Assembly: GCA_003123965.1 (NCBI GenBank)
Contig: NNSL01000430.1
Span: 1-11,615, forward strand
Direction: 5' to 3'
DNA length: 11,615 bases
Source of the DNA: Balneolaceae bacterium SMO_bin1
Lineage (GTDB): Bacteria > Bacteroidota > Rhodothermia > Balneolales > Balneolaceae
A program made the translations under genes and the position numbers. Below, piece after piece: positions 1 through 7,056 of this stretch. The first letter of the stretch is position 1, and each line of letters opens with the position of its first letter. The notes beneath the pieces are model-generated. The model worked only from the letters and a program-made list of their open reading frames with translations, did not search any database and was not told where the DNA came from.

Positions 1-387
1 AAAAAAATCAGTAAATAAAATACGAGATAAATTTCTCGTCAAGAGCTCCAAATATAACCACCATCTTAGGCGATTGTCAAGCCTAATATTAATTAATTTT
101 ATTCCGACGAAAGTTTACAGTAAGGAGGGAAATTCGTATATACCTTACATAAAATAAATGAAGGACCGCAAGTATCAGTTGCGGCCCTTTGTCGGGATGG
201 TGATGGGATGTTAGGGATACATTATGTTAACTCACCAAGACGAAAAATATTGTATGTCTTCTTTGCAATAAACCATAAATGCTACTGCTTGCGTTCCCAG
301 ACAGTTTGGGTGGAAAAGTACTCACACAGAATTTAAGCAGGTTTTAAGGTATACTGTAACTTCGTCACAGACATCAACCCATTTTAT
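1..387. other. Non-coding left flank with several small hairpins
   Basis: I see no convincing gene in this stretch. It is AT-rich and holds short inverted repeats: a 6-bp stem at 22-27/34-39, a 6-bp stem at 66-71/81-86, a 6-bp stem at 120-125/143-148, and a much stronger hairpin at 161-189 that is listed separately. A perfect AGGAGG at 123-128 is not followed by an open frame of useful length. The region directly before 388 should contain the promoter of the outer-membrane protein gene. A TATACT at 350-355 could be its -10 box, but I find no matching -35 box, so I do not call it. Confidence 0.6.
161..189. terminator. Strong hairpin, probable terminator (direction uncertain)
   Basis: An 11-bp stem is formed by 161-171 (AAGGACCGCAA) and 179-189 (TTGCGGCCCTT), with a 7-base loop. 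The one imperfect pair is an A-C mismatch in plus-strand RNA but a G-U wobble in minus-strand RNA. The minus-strand transcript then runs into CATTTATTTTAT, which is a better U-rich tail than the plus-strand CTTTGTCGG. The hairpin may therefore act in both directions or mainly on minus-strand transcripts. No minus-strand gene is visible just to the right. A gene ending left of the window on the plus strand is the other candidate client. Confidence 0.5.
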
Positions 388-1164
388 ATGAACCATATCA
401 AGTTGTTCGTTACGCATACCAGATCACTTCTTGCGGTTCCGATTATTTTTTTGATCATTCTTGCACAGCCCTCACTAATGCAGGCGCAAATGTTCTCGCA
501 GGATAATCGAGGTACGGGTGCTTCCGGCATTCCGGGTTATGCAATTTATGGAGGTATTGAATCAATTAACTTTGAATATCAGGGCAGCACTACGCTGCCT
601 TTTGAGGGAGCAGGCGCTTTTTCGTTTGATGGAAATGTCTTTCGTTTGATGGTTGACGGGCCGGGCCTCACCTTTGAACTGGCCACGGGCGGCGATTTTA
701 CAGGTCTGAATGATCGCTCCTATTTCGATGGGGGAATTAGGGCTGGATATGACGTACCCATTTTTCAAGCTGGCCCGGCTATTGCCACCATACCCTTGCA
801 ACTGCAAACTACATACACCCGCGTTTCCAATGATGATATTATTTTGGCCAGGGCAACGGAATTTCAGCAGGGTACATTTGGCGTTGGCGCCGGACTGGCC
901 TTGTACGCACGGTTGGGCAGCCAGTTTCGCCTTCGGGCCAATATCATTCCCAGTTACGGCTATTCGTTCTCATTTCGCGAGCGAAACGCCGACGGCACCT
1001 TATTTGGATTAGTGGGCGGCGGCCGCTTATATTTCGATCGCCTGTTTGGCACCGCCGGGCTCAGCCTTGGCTATGATTATGATTTGCGCGACTATGATAT
1101 CAACGAGGAACTGCTTGATTATAAAAGTACGGCGCATCGTTTTTTAATTGGAATTACATTTTAA
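388..1164 (+). CDS. Putative outer-membrane beta-barrel protein
   Basis: The 258-residue product begins with a signal peptide: a basic stretch, then a hydrophobic core at about residues 15-32, with a likely cleavage site after the QAQ at 32-34. The mature part is rich in Gly, Tyr and Phe and shows alternating hydrophobic and polar residues typical of transmembrane beta-strands, for example at about 84-100, 165-190 and 205-235. It ends in Phe within an ITF terminus, the usual C-terminal signature for BAM-dependent barrels. I infer an 8- to 10-strand barrel in the outer membrane. The role (porin, adhesion or structural) cannot be read from the sequence. Its TAA overlaps the ATG of the next gene by one base, which suggests coupled translation with the small gene at 1164. 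No Shine-Dalgarno motif precedes the start. Confidence 0.8.
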   Translation: MNHIKLFVTHTRSLLAVPIIFLIILAQPSLMQAQMFSQDNRGTGASGIPGYAIYGGIESINFEYQGSTTLPFEGAGAFSFDGNVFRLMVDGPGLTFELATGGDFTGLNDRSYFDGGIRAGYDVPIFQAGPAIATIPLQLQTTYTRVSNDDIILARATEFQQGTFGVGAGLALYARLGSQFRLRANIIPSYGYSFSFRERNADGTLFGLVGGGRLYFDRLFGTAGLSLGYDYDLRDYDINEELLDYKSTAHRFLIGITF

Positions 1165-1470
1165 TGAAGTCGAACAAACTATTTATAGAATTAGAAGAGC
1201 TGGTTGAGCGCGCAGGGTATACCATACGCAAAGAACGGGGTACATTTCGGAGTGATCACTGTGTGGTAGAGGGCGATAAACTGGTCGTCATCAACAAAAA
1301 AAGGCCCATTGAGCAACAGGTGGGTCTGCTTGCCCGCGTACTGAACAAAGGATGAACTGCGCGATATGTACATCAAGCCGGCGGTGCGAAAAGAATTGCA
1401 AGCCCTGTGGCACCGTTTCGAAAAATTTGATGAGCCGGAAGAATCTTACACCGAAACCGGGGATTATTAA
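1164..1470 (+). pseudogene. Small unknown gene split by a one-base frameshift near 1350
   Basis: The open frame from 1164 stops at TGA 1353-1355 after 63 residues. The frame one base later continues without a stop from 1351 to TAA 1468-1470. It reads smoothly as DELRDMYIKPAVRKEL and onward, ending in TETGDY. Removing one G from the GG at 1350-1351 joins both halves into a single 101-residue acidic/basic helical protein (NK followed by DEL). Its stop would then overlap the ATG of the next gene by one base, exactly as its own start overlaps the previous gene. That matching TAATG architecture is the best evidence that the full-length form is the true gene. The cause may be a sequencing error, a real mutation, or +1 slippage of the AAA codon onto AAG. 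I do not recognise the family and assign no function. Confidence 0.7.
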
Positions 1471-2228
1471 TGAAGCTTACCTTTCTTGGAACCGGTACAT
1501 CAATGGGCGTACCCATTGCCGGCGGTTTTGGCCGCGAGCAGATAACACCCGATCCGCGCAATACCCGTTGGCGATGCTCGGCGTGGCTGCAAACAGAAGA
1601 AACCTCTATTGTAATTGATACCGGTCCTGAATTTCGCCTTCAAACACTGCGTGCAGGACTCAGCCACATCGATTTGGTCTTAATTACTCATGAACACATG
1701 GATCACATTGCGGGGCTTGATGATCTGCGCCCGTTCTGCTACAAGCAAAACCAGCGGATGCCCGTATATTCAACCCAAGAAGGGCTGGCAGCCATCCGGA
1801 GACGGTTTGATTATATGTTCGGCGAAGACCGCTACCCTGGGGCCGCAGATCTGGATTTGCAAGCTATTGCATCTCCAGTATCATTTCAGGACGTGACCAT
1901 CACCCCATTGCCAGCCAAGCACGGTGAGGTAAATGTTTTGGGCTTTCGCGTGAATGATATTTCCTATTTCAGTGATGTGAAACATATCCCCCCTGAGACC
2001 CGAGAACGTATAAAAGGATCCAAATTGCTGGTGCTGGATGGGCTGCGATGGGAGCCGGATCATCCTACGCATATGACAATTCCGCAAGCCGTAGAAGTGG
2101 CGGAGGAGCTGGGCATTCCGCAAACATACCTAGTGCATATGAACGGCTTTGTAAATCACGCTGAAAGTAACCGGCGCTTACCCGATCACGTGCAGCTTGC
2201 CTACGACCAGCTTACCGTTACAATATAG
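1470..2228 (+). CDS. Metallo-beta-lactamase-fold hydrolase, PhnP/RNase Z-like
   Basis: The 252-residue product starts with the strand-loop MKLTFLGTGTSMGVP that opens the PhnP-like branch of the metallo-beta-lactamase superfamily. The metal-binding motif THEHMDH lies at 73-79 (His74, His76, Asp78, His79). Further likely ligands are His151 in the PAKHG segment, Asp169 in YFSDV, and His223 in LVHM near the C-terminus. These match a two-metal phosphodiesterase site. Family members hydrolyse cyclic phosphates or phosphodiesters, and PhnP itself acts on a cyclic ribose phosphate. No phn genes are nearby, so the substrate here is unknown. The protein should be cytoplasmic, since no signal peptide is seen. 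It starts at an ATG overlapping the end of the preceding small gene, and the zinc-ribbon gene follows after 12 bp, so it sits inside an operon. Confidence 0.9.
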   Translation: MKLTFLGTGTSMGVPIAGGFGREQITPDPRNTRWRCSAWLQTEETSIVIDTGPEFRLQTLRAGLSHIDLVLITHEHMDHIAGLDDLRPFCYKQNQRMPVYSTQEGLAAIRRRFDYMFGEDRYPGAADLDLQAIASPVSFQDVTITPLPAKHGEVNVLGFRVNDISYFSDVKHIPPETRERIKGSKLLVLDGLRWEPDHPTHMTIPQAVEVAEELGIPQTYLVHMNGFVNHAESNRRLPDHVQLAYDQLTVTI

Positions 2229-2240
2229 CCGAGTTATCTA

Positions 2241-2708
2241 ATGAAATTTGACAAGACCTATCTAGCAGATTTTATCAACTATGTAGATGTGCATTGCCCG
2301 CAGTGCGAAAAGCATGCTGTGATAAAACGAGGGCAAGAGGGATCTGCACCGCGGTTTGCGTGCCTGGAGTGTGGATACATGAAGGAATGGAATGGCCGCT
2401 TAGGAGTTCACGCGACTGGGAATATGCGATTAAAAAATAATGTGGTGCATATGTACGGTGCTACTGATCCCTACTTTGGTTATTCACTGTGGTATCAAGC
2501 AGCCTGTTGTGGCCATATCCTTTGGGCCTACAATCGGCAGCACCTGCAATTTTATGGTGTTTACATCAGCGATAAACTGCGTGAACGCCAGCGAGACGAA
2601 TATGGCTGGAGCAACCAGAGCCTGCAAAGCCGCCTGCCAAAGTGGATGCTGGCAGGGAAAAATCGAGACGAAATACGCAGGAAAATTGCACGCCTCAAAG
2701 AAAAGTGA
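2241..2708 (+). CDS. Zinc-ribbon protein of unknown function
   Basis: The 155-residue protein carries an N-terminal zinc ribbon with CPQC at 19-22 and CLEC at 41-44, resembling a TFIIB-type ribbon. The middle contains DPYFGYSLWYQ followed by a Cys-Cys-Gly-His group at 89-92 and the motif LWAYNRQHL. The C-terminal part is basic and helical (RLPKWML at about 131-137, then an Arg/Lys-rich helix). I recall this ribbon plus CCGH-LWAYN pattern from a widespread bacterial hypothetical family of similar length, so it looks complete. The function is not known. A nucleic-acid or protein-docking role is only an inference from the ribbon and basic tail. It is the last gene of the plus-strand cluster, and its stop lies 9 bp from the stop of the convergent guanylyltransferase gene. 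Confidence 0.75.
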   Translation: MKFDKTYLADFINYVDVHCPQCEKHAVIKRGQEGSAPRFACLECGYMKEWNGRLGVHATGNMRLKNNVVHMYGATDPYFGYSLWYQAACCGHILWAYNRQHLQFYGVYISDKLRERQRDEYGWSNQSLQSRLPKWMLAGKNRDEIRRKIARLKEK

Positions 2709-2717
2709 GCCCAGAAG

Positions 2718-3800
2718 TTACATAAACTCCTGCTTGTCGTCGCTTTCTTTCAGTTTATTCACAATTTGCTTTACGCCCTGCGCTTTATCCAAATTGCACA
2801 CTAAAATGGCATTTTCGGTCTCAACCACCGCCAGATTTTCCACACCAACAAGGGCAATAATTTTCCCATTCTCGCTGTGTACTAAGTTGCCGGAAGATTC
2901 TTCGGTTACGTATTGGTCGGCGCGGACTACGGTTTCATTTTCGTCTTTGTCGCCAAGTTCGTATAAGGCTTTCCAGCTTCCCACATCATTCCATCCAAAA
3001 TCACCGGGAATAACAAAAACATTATCGGTTTTTTCCATAATGCCATAGTCAATAGAGATAGACGGGCAGGCATGGTAGAAATTGTGTATAGCTGTTTCGG
3101 TTGAATCGGGAAGTTTGCCTTTCATTTCTTCCAAGGCGCTGTAAATTTCGGGCTGATGCTTCTGGAATTGGCTGGAAATGGTGGAGGCGGTCCAGATAAA
3201 CATGCCGCTGTTCCAGAGAAATCGGCTGGCATAAATAAACTGCCGTGCGGTGGTTATATCGGGCTTCTCGCGGAACTGCTTTACACGCCTTACTTCGTGG
3301 CCGTCCACTTCTTCACCAGATTCTTTATCGAATTCAATATAGCCATACCCAGTTTCGGGGCGGGTGGGTTTGATGCCAATAGTGACCAACGCCTCAGATT
3401 GCTTTGCTTTTTGTGCGCCCGCCTGTAAAACCGAGACAAAGGCTTCAGGTTCGGCGATAAGATGGTCGGCCGGGAGCACGGCCATGGTAGCATCTTCATC
3501 CTGCTGTTCAATTAATGCGGAGGCAGCAGCCACGCAAGGAGCCGTATTTTTGGCTACCGGTTCACCAATAATATTTTGGGCGGGTACATCAGGCAATTGC
3601 TTTTGCACCAGGTCAACGTACCGTTCATTGGTGATGACCCAAACGCGTTCGGCTGGAATGAGTGACTCAATGCGGCGAACGGTGGTCTGCAGCATGGTTT
3701 CATCACCAAATAGCGACAGGAATTGTTTGGGGTGTTCGCGTGTACTTTTCGGCCAAAAACGAGTGCCGGATCCACCGGCCATAATTACGGCATGTAGCAT
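2718..3800 (-). CDS. manC: Mannose-1-phosphate guanylyltransferase (GDP-mannose pyrophosphorylase)
   Basis: The enzyme makes GDP-mannose from mannose-1-phosphate and GTP in the cytoplasm. It feeds mannose, fucose and related sugars into surface glycans. The 360-residue sequence has the nucleotidyltransferase signature GGSGTRFWP at 9-17, with Lys18 and Lys25 following. It also has the EPVAKNTAPC segment at 80-89, VLPADH at 108-113 (a metal/nucleotide loop), FREKP at 176-180 (sugar-phosphate binding) and NSGMFIW at 197-203. Length and content match the single-domain form. The C-terminal phosphomannose isomerase domain found in bifunctional ManC/AlgA proteins is absent. The gene lies 87 bp downstream of the histidine kinase on the same strand and could be co-transcribed with it. 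No other GDP-sugar gene is in the window. Confidence 0.93.
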   Translation of the reverse strand: MLHAVIMAGGSGTRFWPKSTREHPKQFLSLFGDETMLQTTVRRIESLIPAERVWVITNERYVDLVQKQLPDVPAQNIIGEPVAKNTAPCVAAASALIEQQDEDATMAVLPADHLIAEPEAFVSVLQAGAQKAKQSEALVTIGIKPTRPETGYGYIEFDKESGEEVDGHEVRRVKQFREKPDITTARQFIYASRFLWNSGMFIWTASTISSQFQKHQPEIYSALEEMKGKLPDSTETAIHNFYHACPSISIDYGIMEKTDNVFVIPGDFGWNDVGSWKALYELGDKDENETVVRADQYVTEESSGNLVHSENGKIIALVGVENLAVVETENAILVCNLDKAQGVKQIVNKLKESDDKQEFM

Positions 3801-3887
3801 ATATTAAATTGATGCGTGAAAAATATAATGAGTAAGGTTCCTGAAAAGATAAATAATTAACGGCTCATCCTGTACTCCCATCCAAAA

Positions 3888-4970
3888 TTAAACCGAAACG
3901 GTTGTTCGCTCAACTTTGGTGAGGGTAAAGCTAAATGTTGAACCAACATTTGGTGTGCTTTCGATAAAAAATTCTTCGTTATGGGCTTCCATAATGTGTT
4001 TTACAATAGCCAATCCCAGGCCGGTGCCGCCTTTTTCGCGTGAGCGCGATTTGTCAACGCGGAAAAAGCGTTCCGTCACGCGTTCTATATATTTTTGATC
4101 TATTCCGATGCCGGTGTCCTGAACATAAACGAGCATGCGTTCCTCGTCTTCAGAAAATGGTTTGGCGCCCACGGTTACCGTTCCGCCCGGCTTGTTATAT
4201 TTAATGGCATTTTCGATGAGATTGATGAGCACCTGCTTAATTTGGTTACGGTCGGCACTGACGAGAATATTTTTGTCGAAATCTTCGGTTATAATCTTAA
4301 TTTTTTCCTTTTCCGCCTTGTACTGCAGGCTGTCTACTACGTCCATTACCACATCCCGAAGATAAATATCCTGCACCTCCGATTTTAGTTCGCCGGTTTC
4401 AAGCTTCGAAATTTCCATTAGATCTTTGGTCAGATAGGTCAGCCGGTTTACATTTCGCATGGCTTTTTTCAGAAATTTGCGGTTAACCTCGGGATCATCA
4501 ATGGCCCCGTTCAGCAGCGTTTCAATAAATCCCTGGATGGCAAAAATGGGCGTTTTAAGCTCGTGCGAAATATCACCAATAAACTCCTTGCGGTAGTTTT
4601 CAATACGGTTGAGCCGCTGGATTTCGCGCTCTACGGTTTTGCTGGCCCGGATGGATTGTTTGATGAGGTAATCGAGTTCATCTTTGCCATGGGTGGCAAG
4701 ATTATCGTAGTCTTCAAACCGCTTGCTCGAAATATTTCGGGTAATACGGTTCAGTGTTTCGAGCCGTCTGAATTGAAAACGATAGGTGATGGTGTAAACT
4801 ACACCAAAAGAAAGCAGCAACAGGCCCGCCGCAATTAACGCGGCCTGGAGAATTGTGAGGGCAAAAATGAAATAGAAGGCAATACCGCAGATTCCGCCAA
4901 TCAGCAGGGCCGATACCGATGCCGTGCGGAATGCAAGCCGAGAATTTCGGTCGAAAGGTTGTTTCTTCAT
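3888..4970 (-). CDS. Sensor histidine kinase, PhoR/BaeS-like, no periplasmic sensor domain
   Basis: The 360-residue membrane kinase begins with two hydrophobic helices at about 17-38 and 40-62, with almost no loop between them. A HAMP-like linker region (about 63-115) ends in a coiled segment. The H-box ISHELKTP places the phosphorylated His at 136. The ATPase domain shows the N-box LIENAIKYN (Asn254), the G1 box DTGIGID (285-291), the F-box ERFFRVDKS (about 300-308) and the G2 box GGTGLGL (314-320). It should autophosphorylate and pass phosphate to the regulator encoded just upstream, whose stop codon it overlaps by four bases (ATGA). With no extracytoplasmic domain it may sense membrane state or an accessory protein. 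PhoR homology is likely by architecture, but no pst or phoU gene is nearby, so a phosphate role is unproven. Confidence 0.93.
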   Translation of the reverse strand: MKKQPFDRNSRLAFRTASVSALLIGGICGIAFYFIFALTILQAALIAAGLLLLSFGVVYTITYRFQFRRLETLNRITRNISSKRFEDYDNLATHGKDELDYLIKQSIRASKTVEREIQRLNRIENYRKEFIGDISHELKTPIFAIQGFIETLLNGAIDDPEVNRKFLKKAMRNVNRLTYLTKDLMEISKLETGELKSEVQDIYLRDVVMDVVDSLQYKAEKEKIKIITEDFDKNILVSADRNQIKQVLINLIENAIKYNKPGGTVTVGAKPFSEDEERMLVYVQDTGIGIDQKYIERVTERFFRVDKSRSREKGGTGLGLAIVKHIMEAHNEEFFIESTPNVGSTFSFTLTKVERTTVSV

Positions 4971-5656
4971 TTTTTAAAGCGATATCCGACGCCTTTTACG
5001 GTTTCGATATATTCATCACCCAGCTTTTCGCGAATTTTGCGCACGTGCACGTCAACCGTTCGATCAACAACATAGACATTATCGCCCCAAACATGATTGA
5101 GCAGCGTTTGACGATCCATAACTTTGCCTTTGCGGCTGGCCAGAAAATAGAGCAGCTCAAATTCTTTGCGTGGCAGCTGAAACTCCTCGGCATCGTCACC
5201 CTCACCCTGGGTAACAATATAACGGTCTTTGTCGATGGCAAGATCGTGCACCTCAATGCGGTTGGGCTCTTCGGTTTCCTCGAAGCGGCGCATTACAGCT
5301 TTAATGCGCGAAATAAGCTTGGTGGTACTAATGGGTTTGGTGATGTAATCGTCGCCGCCTTTGTCGAGCCCTTCAACCTCAGTTTTTTCATCGCCCCGTG
5401 CGGTTAAAAAGATGACCGGAATATGCTTGAGCTCTTCGTCATCACGAATAACCTCAACGGCTTCCAGTCCATCCATTTTGGGCATCATAATGTCGAGCAA
5501 AATGAGATCGGGCGAATGCTCGCGCGCCATTTGAATGCCTTCTTTACCGTCTTCAGCCTTAAGGACATCGAAATCCTCTTTTTTAAGGTTGTACTCAATC
5601 AGGTCAAGAAGGTCTTGTTCGTCATCAACAACGAGGATGGTTTGCTTGCTGGACAC
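4967..5656 (-). CDS. Response regulator, OmpR/PhoB family
   Basis: This is a 229-residue two-domain DNA-binding regulator. The receiver domain (about 5-120) has the acidic pair Asp11-Asp12, the phospho-acceptor Asp55 in LLDIMMP, the switch Thr85 in FLTA and the conserved Lys107 in ITKP. The C-terminal winged helix (about 132-229) has the PRKEFELLYFLA start, the recognition region around VDRTVDVHVRKIREKL and the closing GVGYRF motif typical of PhoB/OmpR. Its gene comes first and the kinase overlaps it by four bases, so the pair is made from one message. A 114-bp gap separates it from ruvA upstream, enough for its own promoter. PhoB-like by sequence style, but the regulon cannot be inferred here. 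Confidence 0.94.
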   Translation of the reverse strand: MSSKQTILVVDDEQDLLDLIEYNLKKEDFDVLKAEDGKEGIQMAREHSPDLILLDIMMPKMDGLEAVEVIRDDEELKHIPVIFLTARGDEKTEVEGLDKGGDDYITKPISTTKLISRIKAVMRRFEETEEPNRIEVHDLAIDKDRYIVTQGEGDDAEEFQLPRKEFELLYFLASRKGKVMDRQTLLNHVWGDNVYVVDRTVDVHVRKIREKLGDEYIETVKGVGYRFKK

Positions 5657-5770
5657 GGGCAGTAGGTTAGTTGAAGGTTATAATAAAATAGTAAAAAATC
5701 GCTGAAACGTTAGATTGGTTATAGTACAAACCTGCCACCTGAAATTAAACCGCGCCGCGTTAAATAATTG

Positions 5771-6373
5771 TTATTTATTGAGCCGCGAGAGCGCTTTTTT
5801 AACCAACTGTTCCACATTGGGGTCGCCATCCATGGCGCTGCCGGCAGCTTGTACGGCTTTTTGGGCGTCTTGCTTTTTAATACCCAGCGACTGCAGCGCC
5901 GATACGGCTTCATCGCGCATATTGCCTGAAATCGCTGCGCCTCCTTTTCCACCGGGAGCATGCACGGCTACCTCTTCCATCTTGTCGGTGAGCTCCAGAA
6001 TCATGCGCTGGGCCGTTTTTTTACCGATACCCGTGATATTTGTAAGCGCGCTTTTGTCGGACTGCAGAATGGCGTCTATAATCTGGTTGGCGGGCAGCCC
6101 CGATAGGATGGTAAGCCCAAGCTTTGGACCAACGCCTTTTACGGTAATCAGCAGCTCAAATAGCTGTTTTTCATCTTTGGTATAAAAGCCAAACAGGCGC
6201 TGGTCGTTATCAGTAAAGTGATGATAAATCAGCAGTTTTAGTTCCTTGCCTTCGGCGGGGAGCTGCTGATAGGTTTGTGAAGATATTTCAACTTCATAGC
6301 CGATATCATGAACATCAATAATAATGCGTTCAGCGGTTTTGAGGGCAAGCGTACCGTTCAGGTATGCAATCAT
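5771..6373 (-). CDS. ruvA: Holliday junction DNA helicase subunit RuvA
   Basis: RuvA tetramers bind four-way DNA junctions and load the RuvB motor for branch migration during recombinational repair. The 200-residue product has the N-terminal OB-fold domain (about 1-65, starting MIAYLNGTL and including GIGYEV-like GYEVEIS). Two helix-hairpin-helix motifs follow at about 73-90 (TVKGVGPKLGL) and 108-125 (ITGIGKKTAQRM). A flexible Gly/Ala-rich linker at about 138-148 leads to the C-terminal three-helix domain III (about 150-200), which contacts RuvB. Length matches the family. It follows ruvC by 9 bp on the same strand, so the two are almost certainly one transcript. ruvB is not in the window. 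Confidence 0.97.
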   Translation of the reverse strand: MIAYLNGTLALKTAERIIIDVHDIGYEVEISSQTYQQLPAEGKELKLLIYHHFTDNDQRLFGFYTKDEKQLFELLITVKGVGPKLGLTILSGLPANQIIDAILQSDKSALTNITGIGKKTAQRMILELTDKMEEVAVHAPGGKGGAAISGNMRDEAVSALQSLGIKKQDAQKAVQAAGSAMDGDPNVEQLVKKALSRLNK

Positions 6374-6382
6374 AGAGGGATA

Positions 6383-6964
6383 TTAATCTTTTACGCGGTC
6401 GGGGTTATTTTTCACAAAATCACTCCAGCTCGATGATTTTTTGCTATTGGGCTGGCTGCTGGAATTCATCTGGCGGCTGCCGATACCGTTCTGTTTCATC
6501 ATGTGGCACCAAGCCACGGCCAACGCATCGGTGGCATCTTCGGAGAGTTTCTCATCAGGCAGCGAAACCATTTTCCGCAGCATAAAAGCCACTTGTTTTT
6601 TGCTGGCGTTGCCGTTGCCGGTAATCGACTTCTTTACTTTTTTGGGATAATATTCGGTTACTGGGATTCCATTATCGGTAATGGCCAGCATAGCTGCTGC
6701 TTGGGCTCGGCCCAGTTTAAGCATAGCCAGCGGATCGACCCCATAAACGGGGGTTTCTACCGCACACGACTGGGGTTGAAATGACTGGACCAGCTCAGAA
6801 ACTTTTTCGAATATAAATTGCAGGCGGTCGGCATGATCATCAAGGTGAGCAATGGAAATGACATCACAGCGGCGGGCCACAAGGGTGCCGCTTTCGCGAG
6901 CAAGCACAGCGTAGCCGGTATTACGCGAGCCGGGATCAATACCGATGATAAGATCGTCTGCCAT
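6383..6964 (-). CDS. ruvC: Crossover junction endodeoxyribonuclease RuvC
   Basis: RuvC is the dimeric nuclease that cuts Holliday junctions after RuvAB branch migration. The 193-residue protein shows the RNase H-like catalytic set: Asp10 in GIDPGS, Glu70 in AVETPVYG, and Asp143 and Asp146 in SEDATDALAVAW. Their spacing matches the family. The basic segment PKKVKKSITGNGNASKKQV (107-125) corresponds to the DNA-binding region. About 35 extra residues after position 158 form a Ser/Asn/Gln/Lys-rich tail that looks disordered and ends in a short WSDFVKNNPDR segment. It is the first gene of the minus-strand ruvC-ruvA pair. A terminator at 7027-7056 lies 62 bp upstream of its start, so its promoter is expected between about 6965 and 7026. 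Confidence 0.97.
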   Translation of the reverse strand: MADDLIIGIDPGSRNTGYAVLARESGTLVARRCDVISIAHLDDHADRLQFIFEKVSELVQSFQPQSCAVETPVYGVDPLAMLKLGRAQAAAMLAITDNGIPVTEYYPKKVKKSITGNGNASKKQVAFMLRKMVSLPDEKLSEDATDALAVAWCHMMKQNGIGSRQMNSSSQPNSKKSSSWSDFVKNNPDRVKD

Positions 6965-7026
6965 AGGAGTAGTTTACATCAGATTTTTGGCAATATAACG
7001 GATTCGGCTCTGCAATTCACCCAAAT

Positions 7027-7056
7027 AAAAAAGCCCCCGGCCTTGCAGCCGAGGGC
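7027..7056 (-). terminator. Rho-independent terminator downstream of the symporter gene
   Basis: Read on the minus strand, a 9-bp GC-rich stem (GCCCTCGGC with GCCGGGGGC, positions 7056-7048 and 7041-7033) closes a 6-base loop and is followed directly by TTTTTTATTT (7032-7023). The single non-Watson-Crick pair is a G-U wobble in minus-strand RNA, and would be an A-C clash in plus-strand RNA, so the direction is clear. It lies about 185 bases after the symporter stop codon, unusually far for a simple end-of-operon terminator. The structured stretch described at 7057-7241 lies between the two. Confidence 0.85.

Noticed and set aside
123..160. Perfect AGGAGG at 123-128 and an 18-codon frame from the ATG at 158
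   Set aside because: The motif is about 30 bases from that ATG, the peptide is tiny and overlaps the strong hairpin, and other genes here do not use such motifs.
1352..1618. 88-residue plus-strand open frame starting right after the small gene's stop
   Set aside because: It runs out of frame through the start of the metallo-beta-lactamase gene. The continuing frame from 1351 fits the gene better and ends at the proper junction.
4919..5407. 162-residue plus-strand open frame over the kinase/regulator junction
   Set aside because: It lies antisense to two clear genes with intact catalytic motifs and has no domain pattern of its own, so it is a shadow frame.
5745..5765. GC-rich near-palindrome just after ruvA as a terminator
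   Set aside because: The arms do not pair with a workable loop and no clear U-run follows on the minus strand.
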